Source of the DNA: Mycobacterium simulans
GTDB taxonomy: Bacteria > Actinomycetota > Actinomycetes > Mycobacteriales > Mycobacteriaceae
Direction: 5' to 3'
Assembly (NCBI RefSeq): GCF_900232995.1
Contig: NZ_OCVX01000003.1
Coordinates: 1,692,221 to 1,756,220, forward strand
Length of the DNA stretch: 64,000 nt
The notes beneath the pieces were generated by a model. The model saw only the letters and a list, made by a program, of their open reading frames with translations, ran no database searches and was not told where the DNA came from. The position numbers and the translations under genes were made by a program. Shown in pieces: positions 27,626 through 38,978 of this stretch (positions are counted from its first letter, which is position 1; every line of letters starts with the position of its first letter).

Positions 27626-29305
27626 TTAGAGTCGGCCGAGGTTAAAGAGGCCCGCTATTCCGGTGCCCATGTTGAATAAGCCCGAGTTGAAGGCGGAGTA
27701 TATGCCGCTCGGGAAGCCTTCAACGGGGCCCGTGATGGCGGTGTTCAAAAAGCCGGAGGTGCCGCCATTGGTATCTGAGCCGCCGCTGGCGAGGTTAGAG
27801 AACCCCGAGATAGCTGCGTTCACAGCGCCGCCCTTGGCCGTGTTGAGGAAGCCCGAAGATGAGTCGGCCGTGTTTCCAAAGCCCGAGACACTGGTGCCCG
27901 TATTGTTGAAGCCTGACTTCGTCAAGCCGGTGTCGGTGGTGGATCCAACACCCGTATTGACGTCTCCGGAATGCCAGAACCCGGTGTTTGTGTCGCCAGA
28001 ATTGCCGTTTCCCGTATTGAAGTTGCCCGCGTTTGAGGAGCCCGTGTTGGCGATACCCGAGTTCCCCACGCCCGTGTTGTAATTGCCGGAGTTTCCGTAG
28101 CCGGTGTTTACCGAGCCCACGTTCCCCAAACCGGTGTTGAGGATACCCGAATTCCCCAAGCCGAAGTTGCCGATGCCCGAGTTTCCGATGCCAAAGTTGT
28201 TGTGGTTGCTTGGAATTTGGAGAGGGAGGTTGCTGCCCGAATTGAAGATGCCAACATTGCCGTTGCCTGAGTTGAAGAAGCCGATGTTGTTGGAGCCCGA
28301 GTTCCCTATACCGATATTGTTGCTGCCCGAGTTCAGCCCGCCGAAAGTAAACTGGCCGTTTGCCGTGTTGTAGTAGGTGTTCCCGATACCCACCAGGTTG
28401 TTGCCGGTAAGCCCGAAGCCGATGTTGTTGTTGCCGGCGTTTCCGGCGCCGATGTTTGCGGTGCCGGTGTTTCCGCCACCCCTGTTCCCGATACCGGTGT
28501 TACCGAAGCCGAAGTTATTATTGCCGCTGTTGCCCATTCCCACGTTGTTGTCCCCCGGCTGGTTGATGGCACCGCCGTTTCCGAAGCCAACGTTTCCGTT
28601 GCCCTTGTTTCCTGCGCCGAAGTTGGAGTTGCCGTTGTTGCCGCTGCCCGCGTTGCCGTTGCCGTTGTTTCCACCGCCGATGTTTTGGTTGCCGTTGTTG
28701 CCGTTGCCGAGATTGTTGATGCCGTTGTTGCCGTTGCCGACGTTGCCGGTGCCCTTATTGCCGATGCCCAAGTTGGCCAGCAACTCCTGCAGACTTTCCG
28801 CGGGCTTCAACTGTGCGGCGGCGGCCGACGCCCCGGCGTGATAGCCGAACATCGCCGCTACGTCTTGGGCCCACATTTGCTCGTATTCGCTTTCGAGTTG
28901 AGCAATCGCGGGCGTGTTGAGCCCGAACCAATTCGACAACGCCATCTGCACCAACGAATTTCGGTTGAGGTGGACCAAGATCGGCTGGATTGTGGCCGCC
29001 TGTGCGGCCTCGAACGCGCTGGCCACCGCCCTAGCTTGTCCCGCCGCGCCCGCCGCCTGCGTCGCAGCCGCACTCAACCACCCCGAATACGGAGTAGCCA
29101 CCGCAGCCATCGCCTGAGACGCCGGACCTTGCCACGCCTGGCTTGCTAACCCCGTTGTCACCGACAAGAACGACGACGACGCCGCCCCCAACTCCTCGGC
29201 AAGCCCCTGCCAGGCCGCCGCCGCCTCCAGCATCGGTGCCGGGCCGGCACCGGTGAACATCAGCAGAGAATTAATTTCCGGCGGCAACAACATAAAATTC
29301 ACCAC
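27626..29305 (-). CDS. PPE-MPTR family protein (array copy 1)
   Basis: 559 residues. The N-terminal PPE domain (res ~1-180) starts [13 protein letters not shown] with Pro-Pro-Glu at 8-10 and contains [12 protein letters not shown]. It is followed by a long run of NxGxGNxG pentapeptide-type MPTR repeats from ~res 195 to 545, ending FNLGRL. PPE-MPTR proteins are usually exported by ESX-5 and surface-exposed. Minus strand, facing ipdF. Nearest H37Rv equivalent by position is PPE64, but the five copies here cannot be matched one to one. Confidence 0.88.
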   Translation of the reverse strand: MVNFMLLPPEINSLLMFTGAGPAPMLEAAAAWQGLAEELGAASSSFLSVTTGLASQAWQGPASQAMAAVATPYSGWLSAAATQAAGAAGQARAVASAFEAAQAATIQPILVHLNRNSLVQMALSNWFGLNTPAIAQLESEYEQMWAQDVAAMFGYHAGASAAAAQLKPAESLQELLANLGIGNKGTGNVGNGNNGINNLGNGNNGNQNIGGGNNGNGNAGSGNNGNSNFGAGNKGNGNVGFGNGGAINQPGDNNVGMGNSGNNNFGFGNTGIGNRGGGNTGTANIGAGNAGNNNIGFGLTGNNLVGIGNTYYNTANGQFTFGGLNSGSNNIGIGNSGSNNIGFFNSGNGNVGIFNSGSNLPLQIPSNHNNFGIGNSGIGNFGLGNSGILNTGLGNVGSVNTGYGNSGNYNTGVGNSGIANTGSSNAGNFNTGNGNSGDTNTGFWHSGDVNTGVGSTTDTGLTKSGFNNTGTSVSGFGNTADSSSGFLNTAKGGAVNAAISGFSNLASGGSDTNGGTSGFLNTAITGPVEGFPSGIYSAFNSGLFNMGTGIAGLFNLGRL

Positions 29306-29376
29306 GGTTGGCCTCCCACCTGCTTCCCGGCCCGCTACCGCAGCGACCGGCGCCCGATTGCAATTGGGTAATAGCG

Positions 29377-29393
29377 TCCCCAGATGCTACGGC
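29377..29393 (-). promoter_or_regulatory. Conserved promoter-like motif upstream of PPE copy 1
   Basis: On the minus strand it reads as a variant of GTCGTAGCATTTCTGAC found upstream of all five PPE genes; TAGCAT fits the mycobacterial -10 pattern TANNNT. Here it is the most diverged copy, matching mainly over CGTAGCAT, ~80 bp from the start codon. Confidence 0.45.
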
Positions 29394-29499
29394 GCTCACG
29401 CGGCGAATAGAGGCGGTTTCCGCCACAAAGTTGGGCGGCCTTGATGCATAGAAAACCGTCGCCGCGCCCCAGAGATCGCGAACAGAAAGCCGCCGCAGC

Positions 29500-29735
29500 G
29501 GTCATCGCTGCCGCGGCGCCGCCTGCCATGCCTGCTTTGCCAGCCCTGAGGTTACCGAGAAAACGACGACACCGCCGTCCCCAACTCCGAGGCCAACCTA
29601 CCCGTCGCGGCTTCCGGCCAGCCGTGGTCGACCTCCTTCCGAAGCCGGAGACGCTGGTTCGCGTATTGTTAAAGCCCGAATTAGATGGCCAGTGTCGGTC
29701 GTGGAATCCGCGCCTGGTGTTCACGTCGAGAGACT
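29500..29735 (-). pseudogene. Two fused PPE-MPTR relics
   Basis: Reading the minus strand, 29730-29645 encodes a decayed C-terminal MPTR piece ([16 protein letters not shown], compare [15 protein letters not shown] in copy 1). It runs straight into a decayed N-terminal piece at ~29640-29500 (LASELGTAVSSFS, then after a one-base frameshift VTSGLAKQAWQ), matching PPE residues ~30-60. Frameshifts and stops break both. It looks like the scar of recombination between PPE copies that deleted the middle of one gene. The rest of 29306-29860 holds no gene. Confidence 0.65.
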
Positions 29736-29860
29736 GTCAGACGAGAGGTTCGCGGACAGTTTCTTATCGCAGCGCAGCGACATTTACGGCTACCCGAGGT
29801 TCCGGCAATTTCGCTGTGGAGATTGCTTTTTCGGTGCCCGTGCCGCCTGCCGCAGCTGGC

Positions 29861-31477
29861 CTATCCGAACAGCCGTCTGAGGTCAAAAATGCCCGATATA
29901 GCGGTGCCCGTATTGAAGAAGCCGGAGTTGAAGCCGCTCAGGGCGGGGCCGAAAATCCCCGGAACGGCGGTGTTTCCAATGCCTGAGCTAAAGGCGTTCC
30001 GCAGGTTGCCACCGCTGGTCGTGTTGGAGAAGCCGGAGACAGAGCCGTTGAATGTGCCGCCGGTGGCCGTGTTGTTAAAGCCCGACATTCCGAAGCCCGG
30101 GCTGCCGCCCGCATTGTTGAATCCCGAGTTAAGCAGGCCCGTGTCGGTGGTGGCCCCAAAGTTCGTATTCGCATCTCCCGAATTCCAGAAGCCAGTATTT
30201 GTGTCACCCGAATTCCCGTTGCCCGTGTTCGTGTTGCCCGAATTCCAGAAGCCCGTGTTGAAGCTGCCCGCGTTCCCGAAGCCGGTATTCACGCTACCCG
30301 CGTTCCCAAAGCCGGTATCAAACTGGCCCGCGTTCCCGAAGCCGGTGTTTCCGCCGAATGCGTTCCCGAAGCCGATGTTCTCGGCCCCCGAGTTGCCGAA
30401 GCCAAAGTTATTTACGCCCGCATTGAAGACGCCGACGTTGCCGTTGCCGGAGTTGAAGAAGCCGATGTTGTTGGTACCTGAGTTGCCCAAGCCAATGTTG
30501 CCGCTGCCCGAGTTCAGCAGACCGGCGAGGTTGATGCCGACCTGATTGTCGCCGGTGAGCCCGATCCCGATGTTGTTGTTGCCGGTGTTGCCGAAGCCGA
30601 AGTTGTTGTTGCCGTTGTTTCCGCCACCAACATTTGCGTTGCCGGTGTTCCCGCCGCCTTGGTTTCCGACTCCGGTATTACCGAAGCCCCAGTTGCGGTC
30701 GCCAGTGTTGCCCATGCCCACGTTCTGGCCTGGCGTTGATCCGTTAGTCCTGTTGCCAAAGCCGATATTTCCGGAGCCGAAGTTTCCGGCGCCGATGTTG
30801 TCGTTGCCGCGGTTTCCGAAGCCAACGTTTTGGTCGCCTCTGTTACCGCCGCCGATGTTTTGGTTGCCGGTGTTGCCGTTGCCGAGGTTTTCGGCGCCCG
30901 TATTTCCGTTGCCCACATTGGCATTGCCCTTGTTGCCGATGCCCAGGCTGGGCAGATCCCGCAGCGCCTGCGCCCAGGACGCCAATTGGGCGGCCGCCGC
31001 TGAGGCCCCCGAGTAATACCCGGTCATCGCGGTCACGTCTTGGGCCCACATTTCCTCGTAGATGGTCTCGGCCGCCGCGATCGCGGGTGCGTTGAGCCCG
31101 AACCAATTTGAGCGCACCAGCTGCACGAGCGCATTGCGATTGGCTGCCACTTGCAGCGGATGAATCGTGGCTGCCTTAGCCGCATCAAACGCAGCGGCGA
31201 CCGCTTTCGCTTGCGCGGCGGTGCCGGTAGCCCGGGCTGACGCGGCGCTCAAGAAGCTTGCGTACGGGCCCGCTACGGCAGCCATCGCCGCCGCCGCTGA
31301 ACCCTGCCAGGCGTGACTAACCAATCCTGAGGTCAGCGTCGAAAAAGATTCCGCCGCGATGGCCAATTCGTTGGCCAGCCCGTCCCAAGCCACAGAGGCC
31401 TCAAGCATCGGCACTGCACCCGCGCCGATAAACATCCGCAACGAATTGATCTCTGGCGGTAACACAGAGAAATTCAC
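29861..31477 (-). CDS. PPE-MPTR family protein (array copy 2)
   Basis: About 538 residues. PPE domain beginning [39 protein letters not shown], then [20 protein letters not shown] leading into MPTR repeats, ending [13 protein letters not shown] chose the GTG at 31477 (RBS AAGGAAGGG ~8 bp upstream), because PPE proteins begin about 8 residues before PPE; the open frame starts 16 codons earlier. ESX-5-type substrate by family. Confidence 0.87.
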   Translation of the reverse strand: MNFSVLPPEINSLRMFIGAGAVPMLEASVAWDGLANELAIAAESFSTLTSGLVSHAWQGSAAAAMAAVAGPYASFLSAASARATGTAAQAKAVAAAFDAAKAATIHPLQVAANRNALVQLVRSNWFGLNAPAIAAAETIYEEMWAQDVTAMTGYYSGASAAAAQLASWAQALRDLPSLGIGNKGNANVGNGNTGAENLGNGNTGNQNIGGGNRGDQNVGFGNRGNDNIGAGNFGSGNIGFGNRTNGSTPGQNVGMGNTGDRNWGFGNTGVGNQGGGNTGNANVGGGNNGNNNFGFGNTGNNNIGIGLTGDNQVGINLAGLLNSGSGNIGLGNSGTNNIGFFNSGNGNVGVFNAGVNNFGFGNSGAENIGFGNAFGGNTGFGNAGQFDTGFGNAGSVNTGFGNAGSFNTGFWNSGNTNTGNGNSGDTNTGFWNSGDANTNFGATTDTGLLNSGFNNAGGSPGFGMSGFNNTATGGTFNGSVSGFSNTTSGGNLRNAFSSGIGNTAVPGIFGPALSGFNSGFFNTGTAISGIFDLRRLFG

Positions 31478-31504
31478 AATCTTGCCCTTCCTTGGCGACC
31501 CAGT

Positions 31505-31521
31505 GCCAGAGACACTACGTC
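31505..31521 (-). promoter_or_regulatory. Conserved promoter-like motif upstream of PPE copy 2
   Basis: Minus-strand GACGTAGTGTCTCTGGC, a variant of the motif shared by the array; TAGTGT could be the -10 element. Only ~28 bp from the GTG. Confidence 0.5.
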
Positions 31522-31607
31522 GCAACCCACCAGCCCACGTGAGGTTTTGTTAAATTCGCATGTCGGAATTGCACGTACGGTGTCCGCACAGCCCTGCAGC
31601 GGCTGGC

Positions 31608-31695
31608 CTATGCGAACAACCGTCTGAGATTGAAAATGCTTGATACTAAGTTACCCTCGTTAAACAAGCCCGAGTCCGAGCCGCTAGCCCCGAGT
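31608..31695 (-). pseudogene. C-terminal relic of another PPE-MPTR gene
   Basis: Minus-strand codons give GASGSDSGLFNEGNLVSSIFN then LRRLFA and a stop at 31608-31610. This parallels the true ends of the array genes ([24 protein letters not shown] in copy 3; FDLRRLFG in copy 2). No MPTR or PPE domain remains upstream. The rest of 31478-31808 shows no other gene. Confidence 0.65.
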
Positions 31696-31808
31696 TTTAT
31701 CAGGCTGGTGCGCATTGGGCGGGTCGATCTGGTGTGAATCTTGGGGTGCGATCGGAATATTTGATTTCTGGTGCTAGCGATGCAAAAAATCGGCCGTACG
31801 AGCTATGG

Positions 31809-33449
31809 CTAAAGCTGCCGACTGAGGTTGAATATGCCCGATATCACGCTCCCCGTGTTGAACAGGCCCGAGTCAAAGCCGCTAAGGTTCAGGCCGAAGA
31901 CGCTGCCCGGGATCCCGGTGTTCCCAATGCCCGAAATTTGGCCGTTTATGATGGCGCCGCCGCTGGCTGTGTTGAAGAAGCCGGAGATAAATCCGTTCGT
32001 CGCACCGCCGCTGGCAGAGTTTCCGAAGCCTGAGATTCCGCTACCCGTGTTGTTGAAGCCAGAGTTAGTTTGTCCGGTGTTGATGGTCGACCCGAAGCCA
32101 GTGTTTACGTTGCCGGAATTCCAGAAGCCGGTATTCGTGTTGCCCGAATTCCCATCGCCGGTGTTCGTGTTGCCCGAGTTTTCGGAGCCGGTATTGAAGA
32201 TGCCCGAGTTGCCGAAACCGGTGTTGAGGCTGCCCGAGTTACCGAAACCGGTGTTCAGCTGCCCCGAATTCCCGAAACCGGTGTTTCCGGCGTTAGTGTT
32301 CCCAATGCCTATATTGCCGGAACCGGAGTTGCCGAAGCCAAAGCTGTTGAGGCTGCCCGGATCAAAGGTATTGGTGCCCGTGCTGAACATGCCGATGTTA
32401 CCGTTGCCGGAGTTGAAGAAGCCGATGTTGTTGGTTCCCGAGTTTCCGATGCCGATGTTACCGCTGCCGGAGTTCAGTAGGCCGGCAAGGTTAATACCCC
32501 TCTGATTGTCGCCGGTGAGCCCGATCCCGATGTTGTTGTTGCCGGTGTTCCCGAAACCGAAGTTGTAATTTCCGGTATTTCCACCACCAATGTTTGCGTT
32601 GCCATTGTTTCCGCCGCCGGTGTTCCCGTCGCCGCTGTTCCCGAAGCCCCAGTTGCTGTTGCCCCTGTTGCCCATGCCCACGTTGTGACCCGGATCTGAG
32701 CTTGTGCCAGGGTTACCGAGATTTCCAAAGCCGATGTTTCCGTTGTGGACGTTTCCGGCACCGACATTTCCATTGCCATTGTTACCGCTGCCGAAATTCC
32801 CATCGCCTCTGCTTCCGCCGCCGATGTTTTGGTTGCCAGCATTTCCGTTGCCGATGTTTTGGTTGCCGGTGTTGCCGTTGCCGAAGTTGGCGTTGCCCTT
32901 GTTGCCGATGCCCAAGTTGGGTAGATCCTGCAGCGCCTGCGCCCACGGTGCCAGCTGCGCCGCCGCCGCCGAGGCTCCGCCGTGATAGCCGGCCATCGCG
33001 GATACATCCGCGGCCCACATCGCCTCGTATTGGCCCTCGGCCGCCGCGATCGCCGGTGCGCTGAGCCCCAACCAATTCGACCGAACCAACTGCAAAAACG
33101 CGTTGCGGTTAGCGGCCACTGCCAGCGGATGCACGATAGTCGCTTTCGCCGCTTCGAACACGCTGGCCACCGCCCGAGCCTGCCCAGCCGCTCCCTGGGC
33201 TTGGGCTGACGCCGCGCTCAAAAATCCCGCGTACGGTGCCGCTGCCGCGGCCATCGCCGCCGCGGCTGCACCTTGCCAGGCCTGCGTGGTTAGCCCCGAG
33301 GTCACCGAGGAAAACGACGTCGCCGCAGCGCCCAATTCCGATGCCAGCCCCTCCCAGGCCGCCGCCGCCTCCAGCATCGGCGCCGAACCCGCACCGGTGT
33401 ACATCCGCAGAGAATTGATCTCCGGGGGCAACACCACAAAATTCGCCAT
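31809..33449 (-). CDS. PPE-MPTR family protein (array copy 3)
   Basis: About 546 residues: [60 protein letters not shown], then MPTR repeats to a [10 protein letters not shown] end. I preferred the ATG at 33449 (MANF) over an upstream start 8 codons earlier, since it places PPE at residues 8-10. Very similar N-terminal domain to copy 4, suggesting recent duplication. Confidence 0.87.
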   Translation of the reverse strand: MANFVVLPPEINSLRMYTGAGSAPMLEAAAAWEGLASELGAAATSFSSVTSGLTTQAWQGAAAAAMAAAAAPYAGFLSAASAQAQGAAGQARAVASVFEAAKATIVHPLAVAANRNAFLQLVRSNWLGLSAPAIAAAEGQYEAMWAADVSAMAGYHGGASAAAAQLAPWAQALQDLPNLGIGNKGNANFGNGNTGNQNIGNGNAGNQNIGGGSRGDGNFGSGNNGNGNVGAGNVHNGNIGFGNLGNPGTSSDPGHNVGMGNRGNSNWGFGNSGDGNTGGGNNGNANIGGGNTGNYNFGFGNTGNNNIGIGLTGDNQRGINLAGLLNSGSGNIGIGNSGTNNIGFFNSGNGNIGMFSTGTNTFDPGSLNSFGFGNSGSGNIGIGNTNAGNTGFGNSGQLNTGFGNSGSLNTGFGNSGIFNTGSENSGNTNTGDGNSGNTNTGFWNSGNVNTGFGSTINTGQTNSGFNNTGSGISGFGNSASGGATNGFISGFFNTASGGAIINGQISGIGNTGIPGSVFGLNLSGFDSGLFNTGSVISGIFNLSRQL

Positions 33450-33521
33450 GGCTGACCGCCTATCCGTTTCCACCGATCACCGCCCGAGGTGACCCGTGTC
33501 CAACACGAAATGGAGCAATGC

Positions 33522-33538
33522 GTCACAAATGCTACGAC
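33522..33538 (-). promoter_or_regulatory. Conserved promoter-like motif upstream of PPE copy 3
   Basis: Minus-strand GTCGTAGCATTTGTGAC, nearly identical to the element before copy 4; TAGCAT is the candidate -10. About 75 bp from the ATG. Confidence 0.55.
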
Positions 33539-33698
33539 CGTGTCCGCGCCAATATCGGGTTTTCGCGGGAGAGCTTGGCCTGATTCGCCGAGTCTGCAAC
33601 TTGGGTCTCAAGGCCGGGTGGCCGTGTTAACTCGTTGCTGCGCAATGGCAGCCGTTGGGTATGGCCGCCGAACACTGCGAGGTCGGATGCTCCAGGTG

Positions 33699-35303
33699 CT
33701 AAAGCTGGATCCGGCTCAGGTTGAGGAGGCCCGACACGAAGGCGCCGGTGTTGAAGAAACCCGAGTTAAATCCGCTAAAGCCGGGGATTTGGCCGACGAC
33801 TCCGGTGTTTCCGATGCCGGAGGTAAAGCCGGTTAACACACCGCCGCTGGCCGTGTTGAAGAAGCCGGATATGCTTTGTCCGAGGGTGTTCCCAAAGCCC
33901 GAGTTTCCGGTACCGGTGTTGTTGAAGCCGGAGTTAGATTGTCCGGTGTCGGTGGTGGCCCCGAAGGCCGTGTTCACATTGCCCGAATTCCAGAATCCTG
34001 TGTTTATGCTACCCGAATTCCCGTTGCCGGTATTGATACTGCCCGAATTCCAGAAGCCGGTGTTCAGGCTCCCGCCATTCCCGAAGCCCGTATTCTGACT
34101 GCCCGCGTTCCCGAAGCCGGTGTCTACCGAGCCCGAGTTTCCGAAGCCCGTGTTACCCGAGCCGGTGTTTCCGAACCCGATGTTGCCGACCCCGGCATTT
34201 CCGATGCCAAGGCTGTTCAGGATATCCGGCATCGAAGCATTACTGCCCGAACTGAACATGCCGACATTGTGGTTACCGGAGTTGAAGAAGCCGATGTTGT
34301 TGGTTCCTGAGTTGAACAGACCGATATTGCCGCTGCCCGAGTTCAGCAGGCCGCCCAAATTGATTCCCACCTGATTGTTGCCGGTAAGCCCGATCCCGAT
34401 GTTGTTGTTGCCGGTGTTTCCAAAGCCCCAGTTGTTGTTACCGGTGTTTCCGGCACCAGTGTTTCCGTTGCCGGTGTTTCCGCCGCCCCTGTTTCCGTCG
34501 CCAAAGTTTCCGAGGCCGAAGTTATTGTTGCCGTTGTTACCGAAACCTACGTTTTGGCCGGCGCCGAACGAGGCATTTCCGAATCCGATATTGCCGTTGC
34601 CGGTGTTTCCGGAGCCCAAATTAGCGTTGCCGACGTTCCCGCTACCGAAGTTGCCGTTGCCGAAGTTTCCGCCGCCAATGTTTTGATTGCCGCTGTTTCC
34701 GTTGCCGACGTTTTGGTTACCGGTATTGCCGTTGCCTGCGTTTGCAGTGCCCTTGTTGCCGATACCCAAACTCGGCAGATCCTGCAGCGCCTGCGCCCAG
34801 GGCGCTAACTGCCCGGCGGCCGCGGAGGCCCCGGAGTGGTACCCGGTCATCGCCGCCACATCCTGAGCCCACATTTCCTCGTACAGGCCCTCAACGGCCA
34901 TGATCGCTGGGGCGTTGAGCCCCAACCAATTCGAGCGGATCAACTGCAGGAATGCGTCGCGGTTGGCCGCCACCAGCAGTGGATGCACCATCGCGGCCCG
35001 GGCCGCCTCGAACACGCTGGCCACCGCCCTAGCCTGCCCGGCCGCCCCTTGCGCCTGGACCGCTGCCGCGCTCAGAAATCCCGCATACGGGGCCGCCGCC
35101 GCGGTCATAGCCGCCGAGGCGGCGCCCTGCCAGGCCTGCCCGGCCAGTCCTGAGGTCACTGAGGAAAACGACGCCGCCGCAGACCCCAATTCCGATGCCA
35201 GTCCCTCCCAGGCCACGGCGGCGTCCAACATTGGCACCGAACCCGCGCCGACGTATATCCGCAGAGAATTGATTTCCGGCGCTAGCATCGCGAAATTCAC
35301 CAT
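33699..35303 (-). CDS. PPE-MPTR family protein (array copy 4, APE variant)
   Basis: 534 residues: [21 protein letters not shown], so the name-giving Pro-Pro-Glu is Ala-Pro-Glu. Otherwise it is a normal PPE domain ([39 protein letters not shown]) followed by MPTR repeats and the end [15 protein letters not shown] at 35303 with a strong AAGGAGGG upstream. Whether the P-to-A change affects pairing with a PE partner or ESX-5 export is unknown; no PE gene is next to the array. Confidence 0.87.
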   Translation of the reverse strand: MVNFAMLAPEINSLRIYVGAGSVPMLDAAVAWEGLASELGSAAASFSSVTSGLAGQAWQGAASAAMTAAAAPYAGFLSAAAVQAQGAAGQARAVASVFEAARAAMVHPLLVAANRDAFLQLIRSNWLGLNAPAIMAVEGLYEEMWAQDVAAMTGYHSGASAAAGQLAPWAQALQDLPSLGIGNKGTANAGNGNTGNQNVGNGNSGNQNIGGGNFGNGNFGSGNVGNANLGSGNTGNGNIGFGNASFGAGQNVGFGNNGNNNFGLGNFGDGNRGGGNTGNGNTGAGNTGNNNWGFGNTGNNNIGIGLTGNNQVGINLGGLLNSGSGNIGLFNSGTNNIGFFNSGNHNVGMFSSGSNASMPDILNSLGIGNAGVGNIGFGNTGSGNTGFGNSGSVDTGFGNAGSQNTGFGNGGSLNTGFWNSGSINTGNGNSGSINTGFWNSGNVNTAFGATTDTGQSNSGFNNTGTGNSGFGNTLGQSISGFFNTASGGVLTGFTSGIGNTGVVGQIPGFSGFNSGFFNTGAFVSGLLNLSRIQL

Positions 35304-35348
35304 AGCTAACCCTCCTTCATCTCACCGCTGGGCTCCGATTCGATCGGT

Positions 35349-35365
35349 GTCAGAAATGCTACGAC
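35349..35365 (-). promoter_or_regulatory. Conserved promoter-like motif upstream of PPE copy 4
   Basis: Minus-strand GTCGTAGCATTTCTGAC, the reference form of the shared element; TAGCAT fits a -10 box, ~50 bp from the ATG. Confidence 0.55.
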
Positions 35366-35422
35366 GATGCCGGAATAACTTCTGGCTTTCGGCGGATCGA
35401 TCGGGCACGAGCTTGATATCGA

Positions 35423-36988
35423 TTACGACGGCCGGCTGAGATTAAAGAAACCCGAGATATAGGTTCCGTAGTTGAGGTAACCGGAGTTGAGGTCAGTGGA
35501 GTTTCGAACTCCCGAGCTACCCGTGCCGCCGGTGACTTGGAAGCCCGAAGTGTTCGTACCGGTGTTTGCAAATCCCGACAATCCGGTGCCGGTATTGGCG
35601 AAGCCCGAGTTGAGATCGCCGGTGTCGAAGGTTGCCCCGATGCCGGTGGTGACGTTGCCCGAGTTCCAGAAGCCAGTGTTGGTGGCGCCGGAATTGCCAC
35701 TGCCCGTGTTGGTATTACCGGCGTTCCACCAGCCGGTGTTGAAGCTACCGGCGTTGCCACCGCCGGTGTTCCAGCTGCCACTGTTTCCCCAACCGGTATT
35801 GACGTCACCCGCGTTGCCGAAGCCGGTATTGCCCATGCCCGCGTTTCCGATGCCGAGGTTCCCGGTCCCCGAGTTGCCAATCCCGAAGCTGTTGAGGGCG
35901 CCCGACACAAGGTTATTGGTCCCGGCGCTGAACAACCCGATGTTGCCGTTGCCCGAGTTGAAGAACCCGACGTTGTTGTTGCCCGAGTTGAACAGTCCGA
36001 TGTTCCCGCTGCCCGAGTTCAGGCCGCCGATCCCCACCTGGCTGTTGCCCGTGAGCCCGATGCCGATGTTGTTGTTGCCGGTGTTGCCGAAGCCCCAGTT
36101 GCCATTGCCCAAGTTGCCGGCGCCGATGTTGGAGTTGCCGGCGTTTCCGCCGCCGATGTTGCCGTCGCCCAGATTTCCCAAGCCGAAGTTATAGCTGCCG
36201 GTGTTTCCCATCCCGACGTTTCCGGTGACCGCCGTCGGCGGAACGCCGGTGCCGCCGTTACCAAAGCCTATGTTGTTGCTCCCGAGGTTCCCGGCGCCGA
36301 TGTTTATGCTCCCGTTGTTCCCGACGCCAAAGTTCTGGTTACCCCGGTTCCCGCTGCCGAAGTTAGAGTCGCCCTTGTTTCCATTGCCCAGATTCTGGTT
36401 GCCAGTGTTTCCATTGCCCAGATTGCGAACGCCAATGTTTCCGAGGCCCAAGTTCTCGATCGGGGAAGGCAGTGAAAGCGATGCGAACGGGGTCAACTGC
36501 GCCGCCGCCGCCGACGCCCCGGCGTAGTACCCGGCCATCGCGGACACGTCCGCGGCCCACATCTCCTCATAGAGGCTCTCCGCGGCGGCGATTGCCGTCG
36601 CGTTCTGGCCGAACAGATTCGACATCACCAGCCGCACAAAAGCATTGCGATTGGCTGCCACCGCCGCCGGATGAATGGTGGCTGCCCATGCCTCCTCGAA
36701 CAAGCTGGCTACCGCTCGTGCCTGACCCGCCGCGCCCTGCGCCCGGACTGAGGCCTCGCTGAGCCAGCCCATGTAAGGTGCAGCCGCTGCAGCCATCGCT
36801 ACCGCAGCAGGACCCTGCCACGAACGAGCCACCACGTTCGAGGTCACCAACTCAAACGAGTTGGCCGCAGCTCTCAGTTCGTCGGCCAGCCCTTCCCAGG
36901 CCACCGCGGCCTCTAACATCGGCGTCGAACCCGCGCCGACGAACATGTTCAAAGAATTGACCTCCGGCGGTAGCGTCACGAAGTGCAC
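35423..36988 (-). CDS. PPE-MPTR family protein (array copy 5)
   Basis: About 521 residues: [39 protein letters not shown], then [17 protein letters not shown] into MPTR repeats, ending [11 protein letters not shown]. The GTG at 36988 with GGTGGAGGT upstream is preferred; the open frame runs 34 codons further with no PPE-like sequence. The [11 protein letters not shown] start differs from copies 1-4 (NF..PPEINS), so this is the most diverged member and, being next to kstR2, the best positional match to PPE64. Confidence 0.87.
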   Translation of the reverse strand: MHFVTLPPEVNSLNMFVGAGSTPMLEAAVAWEGLADELRAAANSFELVTSNVVARSWQGPAAVAMAAAAAPYMGWLSEASVRAQGAAGQARAVASLFEEAWAATIHPAAVAANRNAFVRLVMSNLFGQNATAIAAAESLYEEMWAADVSAMAGYYAGASAAAAQLTPFASLSLPSPIENLGLGNIGVRNLGNGNTGNQNLGNGNKGDSNFGSGNRGNQNFGVGNNGSINIGAGNLGSNNIGFGNGGTGVPPTAVTGNVGMGNTGSYNFGLGNLGDGNIGGGNAGNSNIGAGNLGNGNWGFGNTGNNNIGIGLTGNSQVGIGGLNSGSGNIGLFNSGNNNVGFFNSGNGNIGLFSAGTNNLVSGALNSFGIGNSGTGNLGIGNAGMGNTGFGNAGDVNTGWGNSGSWNTGGGNAGSFNTGWWNAGNTNTGSGNSGATNTGFWNSGNVTTGIGATFDTGDLNSGFANTGTGLSGFANTGTNTSGFQVTGGTGSSGVRNSTDLNSGYLNYGTYISGFFNLSRPS

Positions 36989-37024
36989 CAATATTGACCT
37001 CCACCCGACAGCCAGTCGTCCGAC

Positions 37025-37041
37025 GTCAGAGACACTACGAC
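37025..37041 (-). promoter_or_regulatory. Conserved promoter-like motif upstream of PPE copy 5
   Basis: Minus-strand GTCGTAGTGTCTCTGAC; TAGTGT as possible -10. About 40 bp from the GTG. Confidence 0.5.
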
Positions 37042-37098
37042 TAGGCCACGGTGTACACCTGGTGTTTCGCCGGATATTTGCGTGGAGCAAATTGCCCG

Positions 37099-37112
37099 AG
37101 CAAGCGCTTGGT
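37099..37112. promoter_or_regulatory. KstR2 operator before kstR2
   Basis: AGCAAGCGCTTGGT, perfect AnCAAGnnCTTGnT, 15 bp upstream of the kstR2 GTG: autoregulation of kstR2-fadA6. It could also touch PPE copy 5 on the other strand. Confidence 0.9.
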
Positions 37113-37127
37113 TGATAGGCTGATGCG

Positions 37128-37727
37128 GTGGACCGAGTCGGTCAGACTAACAGCAGACGAGATGAGTTGCTGGAACTCGCTGCGCGGATGTTCGCCGAGC
37201 GCGGCCTGCGCGCAACCACGGTGCGCGATATTGCCGACGGGGCCGGCATCTTGTCCGGCAGCCTTTATCACCATTTCGCCTCCAAGGAGGAGATGGTCGA
37301 CGACCTGCTGCGGGGGTTCCTGAATTGGCTGTTCGCCCGCTACCGCCAAATTGTGGATAGCGAGGACAATCCGCTAGAGCGGCTCAAGGGTTTGTTCATG
37401 GCGTCGTTCGAGGCGATAGAGCATCGGCATGCCCAGGTCGTCATCTATCAGGACGAAGCCCAGCGGCTGTCGTCGCAGCCGCGGTTTTCCTACATCGAGG
37501 ACCTGAACAAACAGCAGCGAAAGATGTGGGTTGACGTGCTGAATCAGGGTATCGAAGAGGGGTACTTCCGGCCTGATCTCGACGTCGACCTGGTTTACCG
37601 ATTCATTCGTGACACCACTTGGGTTTCGGTGCGCTGGTATCAACCCGGCGGGCCGCTCACCGCTGAGCAGGTGGGTCAGCAGTACCTCGCCATTGTCCTT
37701 GGCGGGATCACGAAAGAAGGAGTCTGA
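37128..37727 (+). CDS. kstR2: TetR-family repressor KstR2
   Basis: 199 residues. TetR HTH in the first 55 residues ([41 protein letters not shown]), then an all-helical ligand domain that in M. tuberculosis binds HIP-CoA. It represses the ring C/D genes, and its three expected operators are all present in this window. Start GTG at 37128. fadA6 follows after 1 bp, so they form one transcript, autoregulated by the site at 37099. Confidence 0.96.
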   Translation: MDRVGQTNSRRDELLELAARMFAERGLRATTVRDIADGAGILSGSLYHHFASKEEMVDDLLRGFLNWLFARYRQIVDSEDNPLERLKGLFMASFEAIEHRHAQVVIYQDEAQRLSSQPRFSYIEDLNKQQRKMWVDVLNQGIEEGYFRPDLDVDLVYRFIRDTTWVSVRWYQPGGPLTAEQVGQQYLAIVLGGITKEGV

Positions 37728-37728
37728 A

Positions 37729-38907
37729 ATGCCCCGTGTCGGCGACGATGCCGCGTACGTCATCGAGGCTGTGCGTACCGCGGTCGGCAAGCGCAACGGC
37801 GCACTGGCAGGGATACATCCCGTCGACCTGGGTGCCTTGACGTGGCGTGGACTGTTCGAGCGGGCCGCCGACGTGGACCCCGCTGCCGTTGACGACGTGA
37901 TCGCCGGTTGTGTCGACGCCATCGGCGGCCAGGCGGGTAACATCGCCCGACTGTCGTGGCTGGCCGCCGGCTATCCGGAAGAGGTTCCCGGTGTCACCGT
38001 GGATCGGCAGTGCGGTTCTAGCCAGCAGGCGATTTCCTTTGGCGCGCAGGCGATCATGTCCGGAACAGCGGACCTCATCGTGGCCGGCGGCGTGCAGAAC
38101 ATGAGCCAGATCCCCATCTCGTCGGCGATGACCGTCGGTGAGCAGTTCGGGTTCACCTCGCCGACCAACGAGTCCGAGCAGTGGCAACACCGCTACGGCG
38201 ATCAGGAGATTTCACAGTTCCGGGGTTCGGAGCTGATCGCCGAGAAGTGGAACCTGTCCCGCGAAGAGATGGAGCAGTACGCACTGACCAGTCACGAGCG
38301 CGCGTTCGCCGCGATCCGCGCCGGTCACTTCGACAACGAAATCATCACTGTCGAAACCGAATCGGGGCCGTTCCGGGTCGACGAGGGCCCACGCGAATCA
38401 TCGCTGGAGAAGATGGCCGGCCTTAAGCCGTTGGTCGAAGGGGGCCGGCTCACGGCGGCGATGGCCAGTCAAATTTCCGACGGCGCCAGTGCGGTGCTGC
38501 TGGCGTCCGCGAAGGCCGTCAAAGATCATGGACTGACGCCTCGGGCCCGCATCCACCACATCAGCACCCGCGGCGCCGACCCGGTTTTCATGCTTACGGG
38601 CCCCATACCCGCAACCCGTTACGCGCTGGAAAAGACCGGGCTCTCAATAGAAGACATCGACACCGTCGAGATCAACGAGGCGTTCGCGCCGGTAGTTATG
38701 GCCTGGCTCAAGGAGATCAAGGCCGACCGGGAGAAAGTCAATCCCAACGGCGGCGCGATCGCGCTTGGACATCCGCTGGGCGCCACCGGCGCAAAGCTGT
38801 TCACCACAATGCTGAACGAGTTAGAGCGCATTGGCGGTCGCTACGGGCTGCAGACGATGTGCGAGGGCGGCGGTACCGCCAACGTGACGATTATTGAGCG
38901 GCTGTAG
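37729..38907 (+). CDS. fadA6: Thiolase FadA6
   Basis: 392 residues; acetyl-CoA acyltransferase of the HIP pathway (late thiolysis of ring C/D-derived CoA esters). Nucleophilic Cys95 in [27 protein letters not shown] (His) and the second Cys in [11 protein letters not shown] took the ATG at 37729 with GAAGGAG upstream, 1 bp after the kstR2 stop; the frame is open further upstream inside kstR2. Followed at once by a hairpin repeat. Confidence 0.95.
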   Translation: MPRVGDDAAYVIEAVRTAVGKRNGALAGIHPVDLGALTWRGLFERAADVDPAAVDDVIAGCVDAIGGQAGNIARLSWLAAGYPEEVPGVTVDRQCGSSQQAISFGAQAIMSGTADLIVAGGVQNMSQIPISSAMTVGEQFGFTSPTNESEQWQHRYGDQEISQFRGSELIAEKWNLSREEMEQYALTSHERAFAAIRAGHFDNEIITVETESGPFRVDEGPRESSLEKMAGLKPLVEGGRLTAAMASQISDGASAVLLASAKAVKDHGLTPRARIHHISTRGADPVFMLTGPIPATRYALEKTGLSIEDIDTVEINEAFAPVVMAWLKEIKADREKVNPNGGAIALGHPLGATGAKLFTTMLNELERIGGRYGLQTMCEGGGTANVTIIERL

Positions 38908-38920
38908 CCGCTCATTGGCG

Positions 38921-38978
38921 CCGAGTGTGAATCAGACGACGCTGAATCGGCGTGTCGTGTCGTGAGATTCACACTCGG
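38921..38978. repeat. Hairpin repeat A1, left of nuclease-like gene A
   Basis: Perfect 13-bp arms CCGAGTGTGAATC (38921-38933) and GATTCACACTCGG (38966-38978), with an inner imperfect pair (ACGACGC / GCGTGTCGT). Its right 36 bp (38943-38978) recur with 34 of 36 identities at 39828-39863, on the other side of gene A. Confidence 0.8.

Noticed and set aside
27663..36762. Long plus-strand frames rich in Pro-x-Phe-Pro and Leu across the PPE array
   Set aside because: They are the antisense reading of the minus-strand MPTR repeats (NxGxGNxG codons read backward) and have no start signals or known domain.
27626..36988. Repeat-dense region as CRISPR or satellite DNA
   Set aside because: The repeats are in-frame pentapeptide-coding MPTR units within PPE genes.
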